NCBI GenBank assembly: GCA_016710885.1
Contig: JADJUC010000001.1
Location: 124,001-188,000 of the forward strand
Direction: 5' to 3'
DNA length: 64,000 nt
DNA from: Candidatus Proximibacter danicus
GTDB taxonomy: Bacteria; Pseudomonadota; Gammaproteobacteria; Burkholderiales; Rhodocyclaceae
The position numbers and the translations under genes are program-made. The notes under the pieces were generated by a model. That model searched no databases, was not told the origin of the DNA, and was given only the letters and a program-made list of their open reading frames with translations. Each line of letters opens with the position of its first letter. Positions within the stretch are counted from its first letter, which is position 1. Shown piece after piece: positions 42,310 to 51,658 of this stretch.

Positions 42310-43442
42310 AACGGCAACCCAAGGTTGCGTGTGTAAATCGCGAAAACGGCATCGACGAGGATGACGACAGTAATCGAAGCGACGACCGAACTGGTGGTCT
42401 TGGTCGACAAACTCTCGGTGTTCGGTTTCACCCGCAGACCAAAATGGCAGGCAATCAGGCCAATCAGCAGACCGAAGACAACGCCCTTGGAAAGCCCGAT
42501 CCACAGATTGGCCAGGGGAACGACGCGCGGCAAGGCATCGATGAAGAAGCCCCAGGAAAGGTCAAGCTGCAAATTGGCAGCAACAAGGCCACCGAGGATG
42601 CCGGCGGCTGAACACCAGACAACCAGCAGCGGCATGGCGATGGCCAGCGCCATGACCTTTGGCAGCACCAGACGAACGGAGCGGGAAACCCCCATGGTGG
42701 CCATGGCGTCGATTTCCTCGGTTACGCGCATGACGCCGATCTGGGCCGTCATCGCCGACCCGGAACGTCCGGCAACCAAGACCGCGACCAGCACCGGACC
42801 CAACTCGCGAATGATGCTCATGCCAAGAATATTGACGATGAATATCTCGGCACCGAACAAACGCAACTGCAGGGACGAGAGATAGGAGAGAACAACACCA
42901 ATGAGAAAGCCGACCAGCGCAGTGACTGGCAGCGCCAGCGCGCCGCATTTGTACATCGTTGCCGAAAACTCGCGCAAAGGAAATTCGCGGGGATGCGCGA
43001 AAAGCCAGATCAGATCAAGGAGAACCTGCCCAATCAGCGCGATACCGTCACGAAGGTGATTCCAGAGCGAAAACACCAGACGGCCCAGCCACTCAACCAG
43101 CCCCATAGGCGGTGGCGGCGATGACTGCGAACCGACCAGCGGCACGGATGCGGCCCGTTGCAGCACATGGCGGTGGTCATCGGGAATGACAGCCCCTGCC
43201 GGCCAGCACTTGCGCCACACCCGCCAGAGGAGCAAGGCGCCGGCAGAATCCAGTCGTGTCACCGCCGTAAGGTCCCACACCGGATTCTCCGCCGCCAGCG
43301 ACTGCAGGCTGGCGTCGAATTGTTCAAACCGACTCAGGGGTGTCGGTAGCGAAGCCAATGTCCATGCCCCGGAAAGACAGGCAACACGCCGGCCGTCGCG
43401 GATCTCGACGGCAAACGCCGCCGGAGCGATCGTGTCAGGCAT
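42306..43442 (-). CDS. mlaE: MlaE-type permease with N-terminal STAS domain
   Basis: 378 residues from the ATG at 43442. The first about 100 residues form a STAS-like domain (GRRVACLSGAWTLASLPTPL, VWDLTAVTRLDSAGALLLW), equivalent to the separate MlaB protein of E. coli, fused here to the permease. The permease shows MYKCGALALPVTALVGFLIG, VNILGMSIIRELGPVLVAVL and AGRSGSAMTAQIGVMRVTEE. The start overlaps the end of ppx by eight bases, so it is probably translated from the ppx messenger. Confidence 0.92.
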   Translation of the reverse strand: MPDTIAPAAFAVEIRDGRRVACLSGAWTLASLPTPLSRFEQFDASLQSLAAENPVWDLTAVTRLDSAGALLLWRVWRKCWPAGAVIPDDHRHVLQRAASVPLVGSQSSPPPPMGLVEWLGRLVFSLWNHLRDGIALIGQVLLDLIWLFAHPREFPLREFSATMYKCGALALPVTALVGFLIGVVLSYLSSLQLRLFGAEIFIVNILGMSIIRELGPVLVAVLVAGRSGSAMTAQIGVMRVTEEIDAMATMGVSRSVRLVLPKVMALAIAMPLLVVWCSAAGILGGLVAANLQLDLSWGFFIDALPRVVPLANLWIGLSKGVVFGLLIGLIACHFGLRVKPNTESLSTKTTSSVVASITVVILVDAVFAIYTRNLGLPL

Positions 43443-44946
43443 CACGCTCCGCGCTACGCTGCTTGATGCGCAATACCTGTCCCACTTTCTGCCAGGCACC
43501 AACTTCCTCGCTCAGGGCCATGGCGGTCAAGGGATGCTCGGCAAGCCAATCGTTCTGGAGATCAAGGACGAACCCCTCGGCCACGGCCTTGATGCGGAAA
43601 GAAGGCAAAGCCACGCCGTCGCGCGAACGATGAAGCAAGGACGCCAGACGCAATGCACAGAGGAGTTTCCAGTTCGGATCGCCGCCCGGCAGCGCCGTTA
43701 TCTTTTCCAGCTTGCCACGGTGGCCAAACACCAGCAGGGCCAAACGTGCCTGATCCATCTTTGAAAAACCCGGCATGTCGGCAAAGGTGAGGATATAGGC
43801 GCCGTGCTTGTGATAACCGTTATGGGCTACGGAAATACCGATTTCGTGCAATCTCGCAGCCCAACCAAGAAACTGGAAATCGTTCTCCAGCTCCGTTGAA
43901 ACCGGCTTGCCCATGAGTTGTTCGAGGATCTGGCGAGCAGCCCGATCGACGCGTTCCGCCTGACGGACATCAACCTGATAGCGCCGCATGAACTGCTCGA
44001 CGGTGGCATCGCGCATGTCCTCATGATGAAAGCGTCCAACCAGGTCGTAAAGCACGCCAAGACGAAGCGCCCCATCGGAATAAGTCATGCGCTCGATGCC
44101 AAGCTCTTCAAATACGGCCGACATGATGGCGATTCCGCCCGGCAACACCGGCATGCGGTCGGCACGCAGGCCAGCCAACCCGGACCCCTGCACCGAACCG
44201 GACTTGATAAGCGCACTCTGCAAACGCAGCAGCCCTTCTTTGGTGAGACCGGTCACCCCACCGGGGTTCAGCTTGTTCAATTCCAGCAGATCGGCAATTG
44301 CCCGCGCCGTACCGGAAGAGCCGACAGCTTCCCGCCACCCCTGGCGCCGGTATTCGTGGGCAATGGTCTGGATTTCTTTGGCGGCTGCCACCTGGGCATC
44401 GCGAAGACGCTTTTTGTCGATCTTGCCATCGGGGAAGAATCGCAGCGTATAGCTAACGCAGCCCATGAACAGGGATTCCATGAGTTGCGGCTCAAGCCGC
44501 TTGCCGATGATGAACTCGGTCGAGCCGCCGCCGATATCCACCACGAGTCGCTTGTGCTGGGCGGTTGGAAGGGAATGCACTGCGCCCAGATAAATCAGTC
44601 GCGCTTCTTCGCGGCCAGCGATGATTTCAATCGGAAAACCCAGCGCCCGTTCCGCGTCTGGCAGAAAATCCAGCGAATTCTTGGCAACCCGCATGGCGTT
44701 GGTCGCCACAGCTCGAACTGCCTCCGGCGCGAATCCGCGCAGTCGCTCGCCGAACCTTGCCAATGCAGCAACAGCGCGTAACTGAGAGGCCTTATCGAGG
44801 TATTTTTCGGGGGTCAGGCCGGAAGCCAGCCGCACCGGCTCCTTGATTGCATCAAGTGGATAAATCTGGCCATCAAGTACCCGCCCGACCTGCAATCGAA
44901 AGCTATTTGAGCCAAGGTCGACCGCTGCTATAAGTTCGTAACCCAC
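43435..44946 (-). CDS. ppx: Exopolyphosphatase (Ppx/GppA family)
   Basis: 503 residues. Actin-like ASKHA fold phosphatase: IAAVDLGSNSFRLQVGRV at the N-terminus, GREEARLIYLGAV, VVDIGGGSTEFIIG, then a C-terminal HD-like helical part (VDRAARQILEQL, LHEIGISVAHNGYHKHGAYI). It releases phosphate from polyphosphate ends (a role in pppGpp hydrolysis is possible in the family). It is divergent from ppk, the polyphosphate-synthesis gene, 155 bases away, and heads the run into mlaEFD. Confidence 0.93.
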   Translation of the reverse strand: MGYELIAAVDLGSNSFRLQVGRVLDGQIYPLDAIKEPVRLASGLTPEKYLDKASQLRAVAALARFGERLRGFAPEAVRAVATNAMRVAKNSLDFLPDAERALGFPIEIIAGREEARLIYLGAVHSLPTAQHKRLVVDIGGGSTEFIIGKRLEPQLMESLFMGCVSYTLRFFPDGKIDKKRLRDAQVAAAKEIQTIAHEYRRQGWREAVGSSGTARAIADLLELNKLNPGGVTGLTKEGLLRLQSALIKSGSVQGSGLAGLRADRMPVLPGGIAIMSAVFEELGIERMTYSDGALRLGVLYDLVGRFHHEDMRDATVEQFMRRYQVDVRQAERVDRAARQILEQLMGKPVSTELENDFQFLGWAARLHEIGISVAHNGYHKHGAYILTFADMPGFSKMDQARLALLVFGHRGKLEKITALPGGDPNWKLLCALRLASLLHRSRDGVALPSFRIKAVAEGFVLDLQNDWLAEHPLTAMALSEEVGAWQKVGQVLRIKQRSAERDA

Positions 44947-45100
44947 CTGCGTCCAAGCCTGTAGTCGAGAGATGCCGCCATTCTAGCACTGCCCCTCACC
45001 CGCTCTTGTTCGACATCAGCCTACCCAGCCGCCGAAATCGCTGAAATAATCGCGTAACATAACTGCAACAGAATGATTGGCTCAACGACTCCGCGTTTCC

Positions 45101-47224
45101 ATGAAAATGACCTCCCGCCCAACCATGCTCCGTTCCCGCAAGCAACGTTTCCCAGCGGAAAACTATCTCAACCGGGAACTTGGGCTGCTTGCCTTCAACC
45201 GGCGTGTGCTCGCACAGGCGCAGGATGGCGCCACACCGCTGCTGGAGCGACTGCGCTTTCTCTGTATCGTCAGCAGCAACCTCGACGAATTCTTCGAGAT
45301 CCGCGCCGCCGGCATCAAGGAACAGCTCAAACTCGGCTCCAATTCCCGCGGCACTGACGGCAAGACCGCAGCCGAAGTTTACCGGTTGATGTCGGATGAA
45401 GCTCACGCCATCGTCGATGAACAATACGAATTGTTCAATTCCGATGTTCTGCCGCGGCTGGCTGAAGAAGGTATCCACTTCCTCCGTCGCAACGCGTGGA
45501 CGGAAGCACAACGCGAATGGATCTTCGAATATTTCGTTCGTGACGTCATGCCCTTGCTGACGCCAATCGGTCTTGATCCTTCTCACCCTTTCCCGCGTGT
45601 CCTCAACAAGAGCCTGAACTTCGCCGTCGAGCTGGAAGGAAAAGATGCTTTCGGGCGCAGCTCGGGCGCTGCGATCGTGCAGGCACCGAGGCTACTGCCC
45701 CGGGTCATCCGTCTTCCCGAAGAACTGGCCGGCTGCAAGCATGGCTTCGTATTTCTTTCGTCGATACTGCACGGATTCGTCGGGCATCTGTTTGCCGGCA
45801 TGGAGATCAAGGGCTGCTACCAGTTTCGCGTAACACGCAATTCGGATCTGTTTGTTGACGAAGAGGAAGTGAAGAACCTGCGTGCCAAGATTCAGGGGGA
45901 GTTGCCACAACGCCATTTCGGCGATGCCGTCCGCCTCGAAGTGGCAGAGACCTGTTCGCCACGCATGACCGAGTTTCTGCTTGATCAGTTCGGGCTTGCC
46001 GAAAGCGACCTCTACCGCGTTGCCGGCCCGGTCAATCTGGTCCGTCTGATGCAGGTTCCGGACAGCGTTGACCGCCCCGATCTCAAGTTCTCCGGTTTCG
46101 TACCCGGAACTCCCAACGCACTAAGCAAGAAGCCGACAATTTTCTCCGCCATTCGGGCCAACGATATCCTGTTGCATCACCCTTACCAGAGCTTCACCCC
46201 CATCATCGAAATGCTGGAAGCAGCGGCCACCGACCCAAAAGTCGTGGCAATCAAGATGACTGTCTATCGCACGGGCACCGACTCGGTTTTGATGCGCTCG
46301 TTGATCCGGGCTGCACAGAACGGCAAGGAAGTCACCGTCATCGTTGAACTGATGGCGCGCTTCGACGAAGAAGCAAACATTGGCTGGGCCACCAAGCTGG
46401 AAGAAGTCGGCGCACATGTGGTGTATGGAGTGGTCGGTTACAAGACCCACGCCAAGATGCTCATGATTGTCCGCCGCGAAGAGGACAAAAACGGTAGCCG
46501 GCTACGCCGCTACGTACATCTCGGTACCGGCAATTACCATCCGCGAACCGCCCGTCTCTATACCGATTTCGGGCTGCTGACCTGCAACGAAGACATCGGA
46601 GCCGACGTCAACGAGGTCTTCAAGCAACTCACCGGCCTCGGTCGAGCCCAAACGCTGAAGCACCTCTGGCAGGCACCTTTCGCTTTACACGCCAATATTG
46701 TTTCGGCGATAGAGGCCGAAATTGTCGCTGCCAACGAAGGCAAGCGCGCCCGCATCATCGCCAAGATGAATTCCCTGCTGGAACCGGAAGCCATTGCCGC
46801 GCTTTACGCGGCGTCTCAGGCAGGCGTGAAGATTGATCTCATTGTCCGCGGTGTTTGTGCATTGCGCCCTGGCATCAAGGGTCTGTCGGAGAACATCCGC
46901 GTGCGCTCGATTGTTGGACGCTTCCTCGAACACCACCGGATCTTCTATTTCTACGCCGGCGGCAAGGAAAACGTGATTCTCTCAAGCGCCGACTGGATGG
47001 AGCGAAATTTCTTCCGGCGTATCGAACTGGGTTTTCCGATACTCGACAAGAAGCTCAAGCGGCGGGTTGTCGTCGAAGGCCTGCAAGCGTATCTCGCCGA
47101 CAACGTCCAAGCCTGGGAAATGAAGGCTAACGGAAGCTACCTGAAGAAGCGCCGTTCGGCCCGCGCCAAAATTCACTGTGCGCAATCCGAGTTGATCGAG
47201 GCGCTGAAACCCGGAAGTCTTTAG
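45101..47224 (+). CDS. ppk: Polyphosphate kinase 1
   Basis: 707 residues from the ATG at 45101; a TTG at 45077 is the other candidate. It makes polyphosphate from ATP reversibly. N-domain (ENYLNRELGLLAFNRRVL, SSNLDEFFEIRAAGIKEQ), head domain, then two phospholipase-D-like catalytic domains: the autophosphorylated histidine lies in GYKTHAKMLMIVRRE (about residue 450), with YVHLGTGNYHPRTARLYTDF after it and EHHRIFYFYAGGKENV in the second. It is divergent from ppx and convergent with relA, whose stop codon region it overlaps by four bases. Confidence 0.96.
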   Translation: MKMTSRPTMLRSRKQRFPAENYLNRELGLLAFNRRVLAQAQDGATPLLERLRFLCIVSSNLDEFFEIRAAGIKEQLKLGSNSRGTDGKTAAEVYRLMSDEAHAIVDEQYELFNSDVLPRLAEEGIHFLRRNAWTEAQREWIFEYFVRDVMPLLTPIGLDPSHPFPRVLNKSLNFAVELEGKDAFGRSSGAAIVQAPRLLPRVIRLPEELAGCKHGFVFLSSILHGFVGHLFAGMEIKGCYQFRVTRNSDLFVDEEEVKNLRAKIQGELPQRHFGDAVRLEVAETCSPRMTEFLLDQFGLAESDLYRVAGPVNLVRLMQVPDSVDRPDLKFSGFVPGTPNALSKKPTIFSAIRANDILLHHPYQSFTPIIEMLEAAATDPKVVAIKMTVYRTGTDSVLMRSLIRAAQNGKEVTVIVELMARFDEEANIGWATKLEEVGAHVVYGVVGYKTHAKMLMIVRREEDKNGSRLRRYVHLGTGNYHPRTARLYTDFGLLTCNEDIGADVNEVFKQLTGLGRAQTLKHLWQAPFALHANIVSAIEAEIVAANEGKRARIIAKMNSLLEPEAIAALYAASQAGVKIDLIVRGVCALRPGIKGLSENIRVRSIVGRFLEHHRIFYFYAGGKENVILSSADWMERNFFRRIELGFPILDKKLKRRVVVEGLQAYLADNVQAWEMKANGSYLKKRRSARAKIHCAQSELIEALKPGSL

Positions 47225-49425
47225 GCCCGCCGCACGCCAACCACACCTTCGACTTCGTGCACCTGGCTCAGCGTCCGCTTGAGTTGCTGCAGATTGGTCA
47301 CCTCGACCGTAAAGCTCATGTGAGCCTTGGCCTGCTTCGACTGCGTGTTGACGGCGATGACGTTGAGTTTTTCCCGGGTGAAAACGTCAGAAACATCGCG
47401 CAGCAAGCCCTGCCGATCATGCGCATCGACGACGATATCGACGGGGAAGGCGCCCTCCGGATGACCACCCCAGTCGGTCTCGATAATGCGCTCTGGATGC
47501 AAGGCGGCCAGATTGGCGAAATTCGAGCAATCGACACGGTGGATCGAAACTCCCTTGCCACGCGTGACAAAGCCGCTGATTTCATCGGGCGGCGCCGGTT
47601 TGCAACAGCGCGCAAGCTGCGTCAGCAGCTTATCGACCCCGACGATGAGGATGCCGCGATCAATTTCCGGCACCTTGCGTCGCCGAGGCCCGGGCATGAC
47701 CCGCTCCTCGGCGGGCATGTCAGAGCCGCGAACCGCCACCTGAAACGCACGCATGCTGAGCTCGTTGCGTCCGGCTGCTATGAAGAGATCATCGGCTTTG
47801 GCAAAGCCGAGCTTGGCTGCCAGATCCTCGATATTCACGCCACCCTGCCCCAGACGCTGGAGTTCCTTGATGACGACAGCTCGGCCTTCGGCCAGGGTTT
47901 CTTCCAGCGCCAGATTGGAAAACCACGCGCGCACCTTGGAGCGGGCGCGGTGAGTAATCAGGTAGCCGAGGGTCGGATTGAGCCAGTCGCGTGACGGCCC
48001 CCCTTCCTTGGCAACCACGATTTCCACGCGCTGACCAGTTTCAAGCGCCGTGTTCAGTGGCACCAGGGCGCCATCGATCTTGCCACCGCGGCAACGATGA
48101 CCGAGGTCGGTGTGCACCCGGTAGGCAAAATCAACAGGCGTCGCACCGCGCGGCAAATCGACGACCCGCCCCTGTGGCGTCATGACATAAATGGTTTCGT
48201 CGAGTGCCGCCTGCTTGTAGTGGGCTACCCAATCGGAGGAGTCGGCAACTTCGTCCTTCCAGGTCAGCAGTTGCCGCAGCCAGGCAATTTTCTCGTCGTA
48301 ATTGTCCTCGCCGCCCCGCTTCGACCCTTCCTTGTAGCGCCAGTGCGCCGCCACTCCAAGCTCGGCATGCTTGTGCATGTCCCAGGTACGGATCTGGACT
48401 TCAAGGCTGCGCCCGTCCGGGCAGCGCACGGCGGTATGCAGCGAGCGGTAATGGTTGCCCTTGGGGTTTGAAATATAGTCGTCAAACTCTTTGGCGATGG
48501 GTGTCCAGATGTTATGCACGATCCCGAGCGCCGTGTAGCACTCCTTGATGTCATGGACGATCACTCGCAGCGCCCGGACATCGTAAACCTCGGAAAAATC
48601 GACATCCTTTTTCCGCATCTTGTTCCAGATGCTGTAGATGTGCTTCGGTCGCCCATAGACTTCGGCATCCATGATGCCGACACCGGCCAGCTCGGTCCGC
48701 AGCCGTTCGGTCGCATCGGCAATGAATTGCTCGCGCTCGGTCCGTTTTTCATCAAGCTGCTTGGCGACTTTCTTGTAGATGTCGGGGTGCAGAAAACGGA
48801 AGGAAAGATCTTCCAGTTCCCACTTCAGCTCCCAAATTCCCAGTCGATTGGCCAGTGGCGAATAGATTTCGAGCGTTTCACGAGCCACTTCAGCGCGCAG
48901 ATCGTCAGGACTGGATGCGTAGTAGCGCAGGGTCTGCGTCCGTGATGCCAGACGCAGGAGGACAACGCGAATATCCTCAACCATGGCCAGCAGCATCTTG
49001 CGCAGAACTTCGATCTGCGCCTTCATTTCCTGCGGACTCTCGGCAGCATCAGCCACCGAATCGCGGGTAATCGGGCGTAGCCGGTTCAGGCGCGAAATCC
49101 CGCCAACCAGATGGGCAGCGGCATGGCCGAAACGCGCTTCGATATGTTCAATACCGTGCTCATCGTATGTCGGAACGGCAAACAGCAAAGCCGCCAGCCG
49201 TGAGGCTGCATCCAGCTTCAAACCCACGAGAATGAGGGCCATCCCCAACGCGTGCGACCAGACTCCCTCGCCGCTACCGAGCTGATGCTCGCCATAAACC
49301 TCGCGGGCAAAAACCTCGGCTTCGCGAATGAGAACCGACTCACTCTCGGTCAAGCCTTCACAAAGGGTCTGCAGGGAATGTTCGATGTCGCTCTGGGCGG
49401 CGACGGAATGGACGACGGAAACCAT
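47221..49425 (-). CDS. relA: GTP pyrophosphokinase RelA ((p)ppGpp synthetase I)
   Basis: 734 residues from the ATG at 49425. The N-terminal HD hydrolase domain is degenerate: the metal-binding HD pair is replaced in RLAALLFAVPTYDEHG (about residue 83). The synthetase domain is intact, with YDVRALRVIVHDIKECYTAL, the ExDD charge motif (KEFDDYISNPKGNHYRSLHT) that marks RelA rather than the RxKD of bifunctional SpoT, and VQIRTWDMHKHAELGVAAHW. TGS domain (YVMTPQGRVVDLPRGATPVD), zinc-finger region (ARCCKPAPPDEISGFVTRG) and ACT domain follow. It makes (p)ppGpp on starved ribosomes. Confidence 0.95.
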   Translation of the reverse strand: MVSVVHSVAAQSDIEHSLQTLCEGLTESESVLIREAEVFAREVYGEHQLGSGEGVWSHALGMALILVGLKLDAASRLAALLFAVPTYDEHGIEHIEARFGHAAAHLVGGISRLNRLRPITRDSVADAAESPQEMKAQIEVLRKMLLAMVEDIRVVLLRLASRTQTLRYYASSPDDLRAEVARETLEIYSPLANRLGIWELKWELEDLSFRFLHPDIYKKVAKQLDEKRTEREQFIADATERLRTELAGVGIMDAEVYGRPKHIYSIWNKMRKKDVDFSEVYDVRALRVIVHDIKECYTALGIVHNIWTPIAKEFDDYISNPKGNHYRSLHTAVRCPDGRSLEVQIRTWDMHKHAELGVAAHWRYKEGSKRGGEDNYDEKIAWLRQLLTWKDEVADSSDWVAHYKQAALDETIYVMTPQGRVVDLPRGATPVDFAYRVHTDLGHRCRGGKIDGALVPLNTALETGQRVEIVVAKEGGPSRDWLNPTLGYLITHRARSKVRAWFSNLALEETLAEGRAVVIKELQRLGQGGVNIEDLAAKLGFAKADDLFIAAGRNELSMRAFQVAVRGSDMPAEERVMPGPRRRKVPEIDRGILIVGVDKLLTQLARCCKPAPPDEISGFVTRGKGVSIHRVDCSNFANLAALHPERIIETDWGGHPEGAFPVDIVVDAHDRQGLLRDVSDVFTREKLNVIAVNTQSKQAKAHMSFTVEVTNLQQLKRTLSQVHEVEGVVGVRRA

Positions 49426-49478
49426 GCTGCAATTATACAATGCGCCCTCACCCTCTTTTGCCTCCAGGCTCCCGCCGC

Positions 49479-50381
49479 ATGCCTTCGCGCTTTTCACACC
49501 CCTATCTGCTGCTGACGCTGACAACCCTCTTCTGGTCGGGAAACATGGTGCTCGGTCGCGCCATCCGCGCCGACATCCCGCCGATGACCTTGGCCTTCTG
49601 GCGTTGGGCCATTGCCCTCCTGCTCGTCCTGCCGCTGGCGCTGCCGCACCTGCGTGCGCAATGGCCGCAACTCAAGCAAGGATGGAAACCGATTCTCATC
49701 CTTGGCATTCTTGGCGTCGGCGGCTACAACACGCTGGCCTACGTCGCACTGCAGTACACCGCTGCGACCAATGCCGTGCTGCTGAATTCGTTCATTCCTG
49801 TCGCCACCATCGCACTGTCGTGGCTGTTCCTGAAAAAGCACCTCCAACGTATCGAAGGCCTCGGTGTCCTGCTCTCACTCGTCGGTGTTGCGACCATCGT
49901 TCTGCGCGGCGACCCCTCAACATTGCAATCGCTCAGTCTCAACGTCGGTGATCTCTGGATGCTAGGTGCCGTTCTGGTCTGGGCGATCTACACCATCGGC
50001 CTGCAGTGGCGACCGGCCGGCGTTCACCCGATGCTGATGCTTGCCGCATTCACGACAGTGGGGGTCGCCGTTCTGACCCCGGCCTATGCCTGGGAAATCG
50101 CCGCAGGTCGCCAACTCAACCTGCATTGGGGTTCCTTTGCCGCCCTGCTCTACGTCGGCATTTTTCCGAGTTTTCTCGGTTATATCTTCTACAACCGGGC
50201 GGTCGGCGAGGTTGGCGCAAGCAAGGCCAGCCTCTTCATTCACTTGATGCCGGTCTTCGGCACGATTCTGTCGGCGATTTTTCTCGACGAAATTCCCGTC
50301 TGGTATCACTACGCCGGAATTTTGCTGATCTTTGCCGGCATCTGGCTGACCACTGCGGCACGTCCAAAACTGAAATCGTGA
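49479..50381 (+). CDS. EamA/DMT-family membrane transporter
   Basis: 300 residues from the ATG at 49479 (an upstream in-frame start at 49440 lies in the relA promoter region). Ten helices in two EamA halves, with LLLTLTTLFWSGNMVLGRAI at the start and GDLWMLGAVLVWAIYTIGLQ opening the second. It probably exports a small metabolite. The stop codon overlaps the mtfA start by one base. It is divergent from relA across 53 bases. Confidence 0.86.
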   Translation: MPSRFSHPYLLLTLTTLFWSGNMVLGRAIRADIPPMTLAFWRWAIALLLVLPLALPHLRAQWPQLKQGWKPILILGILGVGGYNTLAYVALQYTAATNAVLLNSFIPVATIALSWLFLKKHLQRIEGLGVLLSLVGVATIVLRGDPSTLQSLSLNVGDLWMLGAVLVWAIYTIGLQWRPAGVHPMLMLAAFTTVGVAVLTPAYAWEIAAGRQLNLHWGSFAALLYVGIFPSFLGYIFYNRAVGEVGASKASLFIHLMPVFGTILSAIFLDEIPVWYHYAGILLIFAGIWLTTAARPKLKS

Positions 50382-51151
50382 TGATCTCCGGGCTCGTTTC
50401 GCGCCTCTTCGGAAAACCGCAGCCCCCGGCCATCCCGGATGGGCTCTGGCAGGAAACCATTGCTCAGCTCCCTTTTCTTGCCCGCCTGAGTGAAGAGGAC
50501 TGCCAGCGCCTGCGTGCGCTGACGCAAAATTTTCTCGCCGAAAAGGAATTCACCGCCACGGGCGGCCTCGAACTTGATGACGAGATGTGCCTGGCGATTG
50601 CGGTCCAGGGCTGCCTGCTGGTACTCAACCTTGGACTGGAGTGGTATCGCGACTGGGTCGGCATCATTGTTTACCCCGACGAATTCGTCATTCCGCGCAG
50701 CATCCAGGATGAAGATGGAATCGTTCACGAATACGACGAAGTTGCATCGGGCGAAGCCTGGGGCGGTGGGCCACTGCTCATTTCATGGCGGGACGTTCAA
50801 CTTTCCGGCGACGGCTATAACGTCGTCATTCACGAATTCGCACACAAGCTGGATATGCGCAATGGCGAAGCCGACGGATTGCCACCGCTCCATGCAGGAC
50901 TGTCGCGGGAACACTGGGAATCGACATTTCTAGCTGCCTACGATCGTTTTTGCGCCCAAGTGGAAGCCGCCGAAGCCAAGGGGGAGGAAACGGAGATCGA
51001 TCCCTATGCCGCGGAAAATCCCGCCGAGTTTTTTGCGGTTCTTTCCGAAGTTTTTTTTGAATCGCCGGTTCAGCTTCTTCAGGACTATCCCGAGATCTAC
51101 GAACAACTGGCCGCGTTTTACCGCATTGACCCACTTGCAAAAGATCACTGA
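50381..51151 (+). CDS. mtfA: MtfA-type M90 zinc metallopeptidase
   Basis: 256 residues from the ATG at 50381 (GTG at 50378 is the alternative). The zinc motif HEFAHKLDM (about residue 150) is the HExxH-like site of MtfA, and ENPAEFFAVLSEVFFESP carries the third ligand glutamate. Conserved YPDEFVIPR and ASGEAWGGGPLLISW segments also fit. E. coli MtfA is a cytoplasmic aminopeptidase that binds the Mlc repressor and thereby affects glucose uptake; no Mlc is visible here. Co-transcribed with the transporter upstream. Confidence 0.9.
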   Translation: MISGLVSRLFGKPQPPAIPDGLWQETIAQLPFLARLSEEDCQRLRALTQNFLAEKEFTATGGLELDDEMCLAIAVQGCLLVLNLGLEWYRDWVGIIVYPDEFVIPRSIQDEDGIVHEYDEVASGEAWGGGPLLISWRDVQLSGDGYNVVIHEFAHKLDMRNGEADGLPPLHAGLSREHWESTFLAAYDRFCAQVEAAEAKGEETEIDPYAAENPAEFFAVLSEVFFESPVQLLQDYPEIYEQLAAFYRIDPLAKDH

Positions 51152-51236
51152 TACGCCGGAACCGTCGGACAGACTTTAATTACAGCCCTATCCGAAGGAT
51201 AATACGGCGCGAAAACACGTACTGGAGGAATTGAAC

Positions 51237-51479
51237 TTGAACTGCAAGCAAAACGGTTTCATCAACGCCGGCATCCTGACCCTTCTCATCGCCGGCGCCG
51301 CCCTTGTCGGATTGCTGATCTATGGCGCCACGACTGGCTACGAACTGCCGCTCTGGCCAGCCGTCGCCGTCATTCTGGTCAATATCGTCGCTGCCGGAAA
51401 AATCATTCTCGACATCAAGAAGAGAAAGCAGATGGCGCCGCCACAGGGCGCTGTGGAAAACGATCAAAAATCCCGTTGA
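51237..51479 (+). CDS. Small two-helix membrane protein
   Basis: 80 residues from the TTG at 51237, eight bases after GGAGG; an in-frame TTG at 51231 is too close to that site. Two predicted membrane helices (ILTLLIAGAALVGLLIYGA and LWPAVAVILVNIVAAGKIIL) and a short basic tail (DIKKRKQ). No family recognised. It lies 85 bases after mtfA and may be in the same transcript. Confidence 0.6.
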   Translation: MNCKQNGFINAGILTLLIAGAALVGLLIYGATTGYELPLWPAVAVILVNIVAAGKIILDIKKRKQMAPPQGAVENDQKSR

Positions 51480-51583
51480 ACTCCGTGCTGCAATCCGCAG
51501 CATCGGCAAATTGAGTCCGCGCGCAACCCGCCCTCACTGCCCGACAGAAAAGCGGCGGTGGCGGCAAGCAGGCGAAGACGCAT
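51464..51583 (-). CDS. Candidate small secreted peptide
   Basis: 39 residues, too short for usual gene finders. Strong Shine-Dalgarno (GGAGGAAAG) before the ATG at 51583, then MRLRLLAATAAFLSG, a plausible signal segment. The mature part contains three cysteines and ends at 51464. Reading continues in another frame after the signal segment (ADAADCSTEFNG and beyond), so it could also be the start of a frameshifted gene. It lies on the minus strand 75 bases after capA and overlaps the end of the plus-strand membrane protein by 16 bases. Confidence 0.3.
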   Translation of the reverse strand: MRLRLLAATAAFLSGSEGGLRADSICRCCGLQHGVQRDF

Positions 51584-51658
51584 GGTCTTTCCTCCAATCA
51601 GTGAGTGTTGCAAGGAAACAAGCTACCAGATGACGACAGTAGCACCGATTTCAAGCGG

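Noticed and set aside
45040..45085. Pho box upstream of ppk
   Set aside because: A pair of 7-base direct repeats is hinted at (GTAACAT and GCAACAG, 11 apart), but the match to the CTGTCAT consensus is poor.
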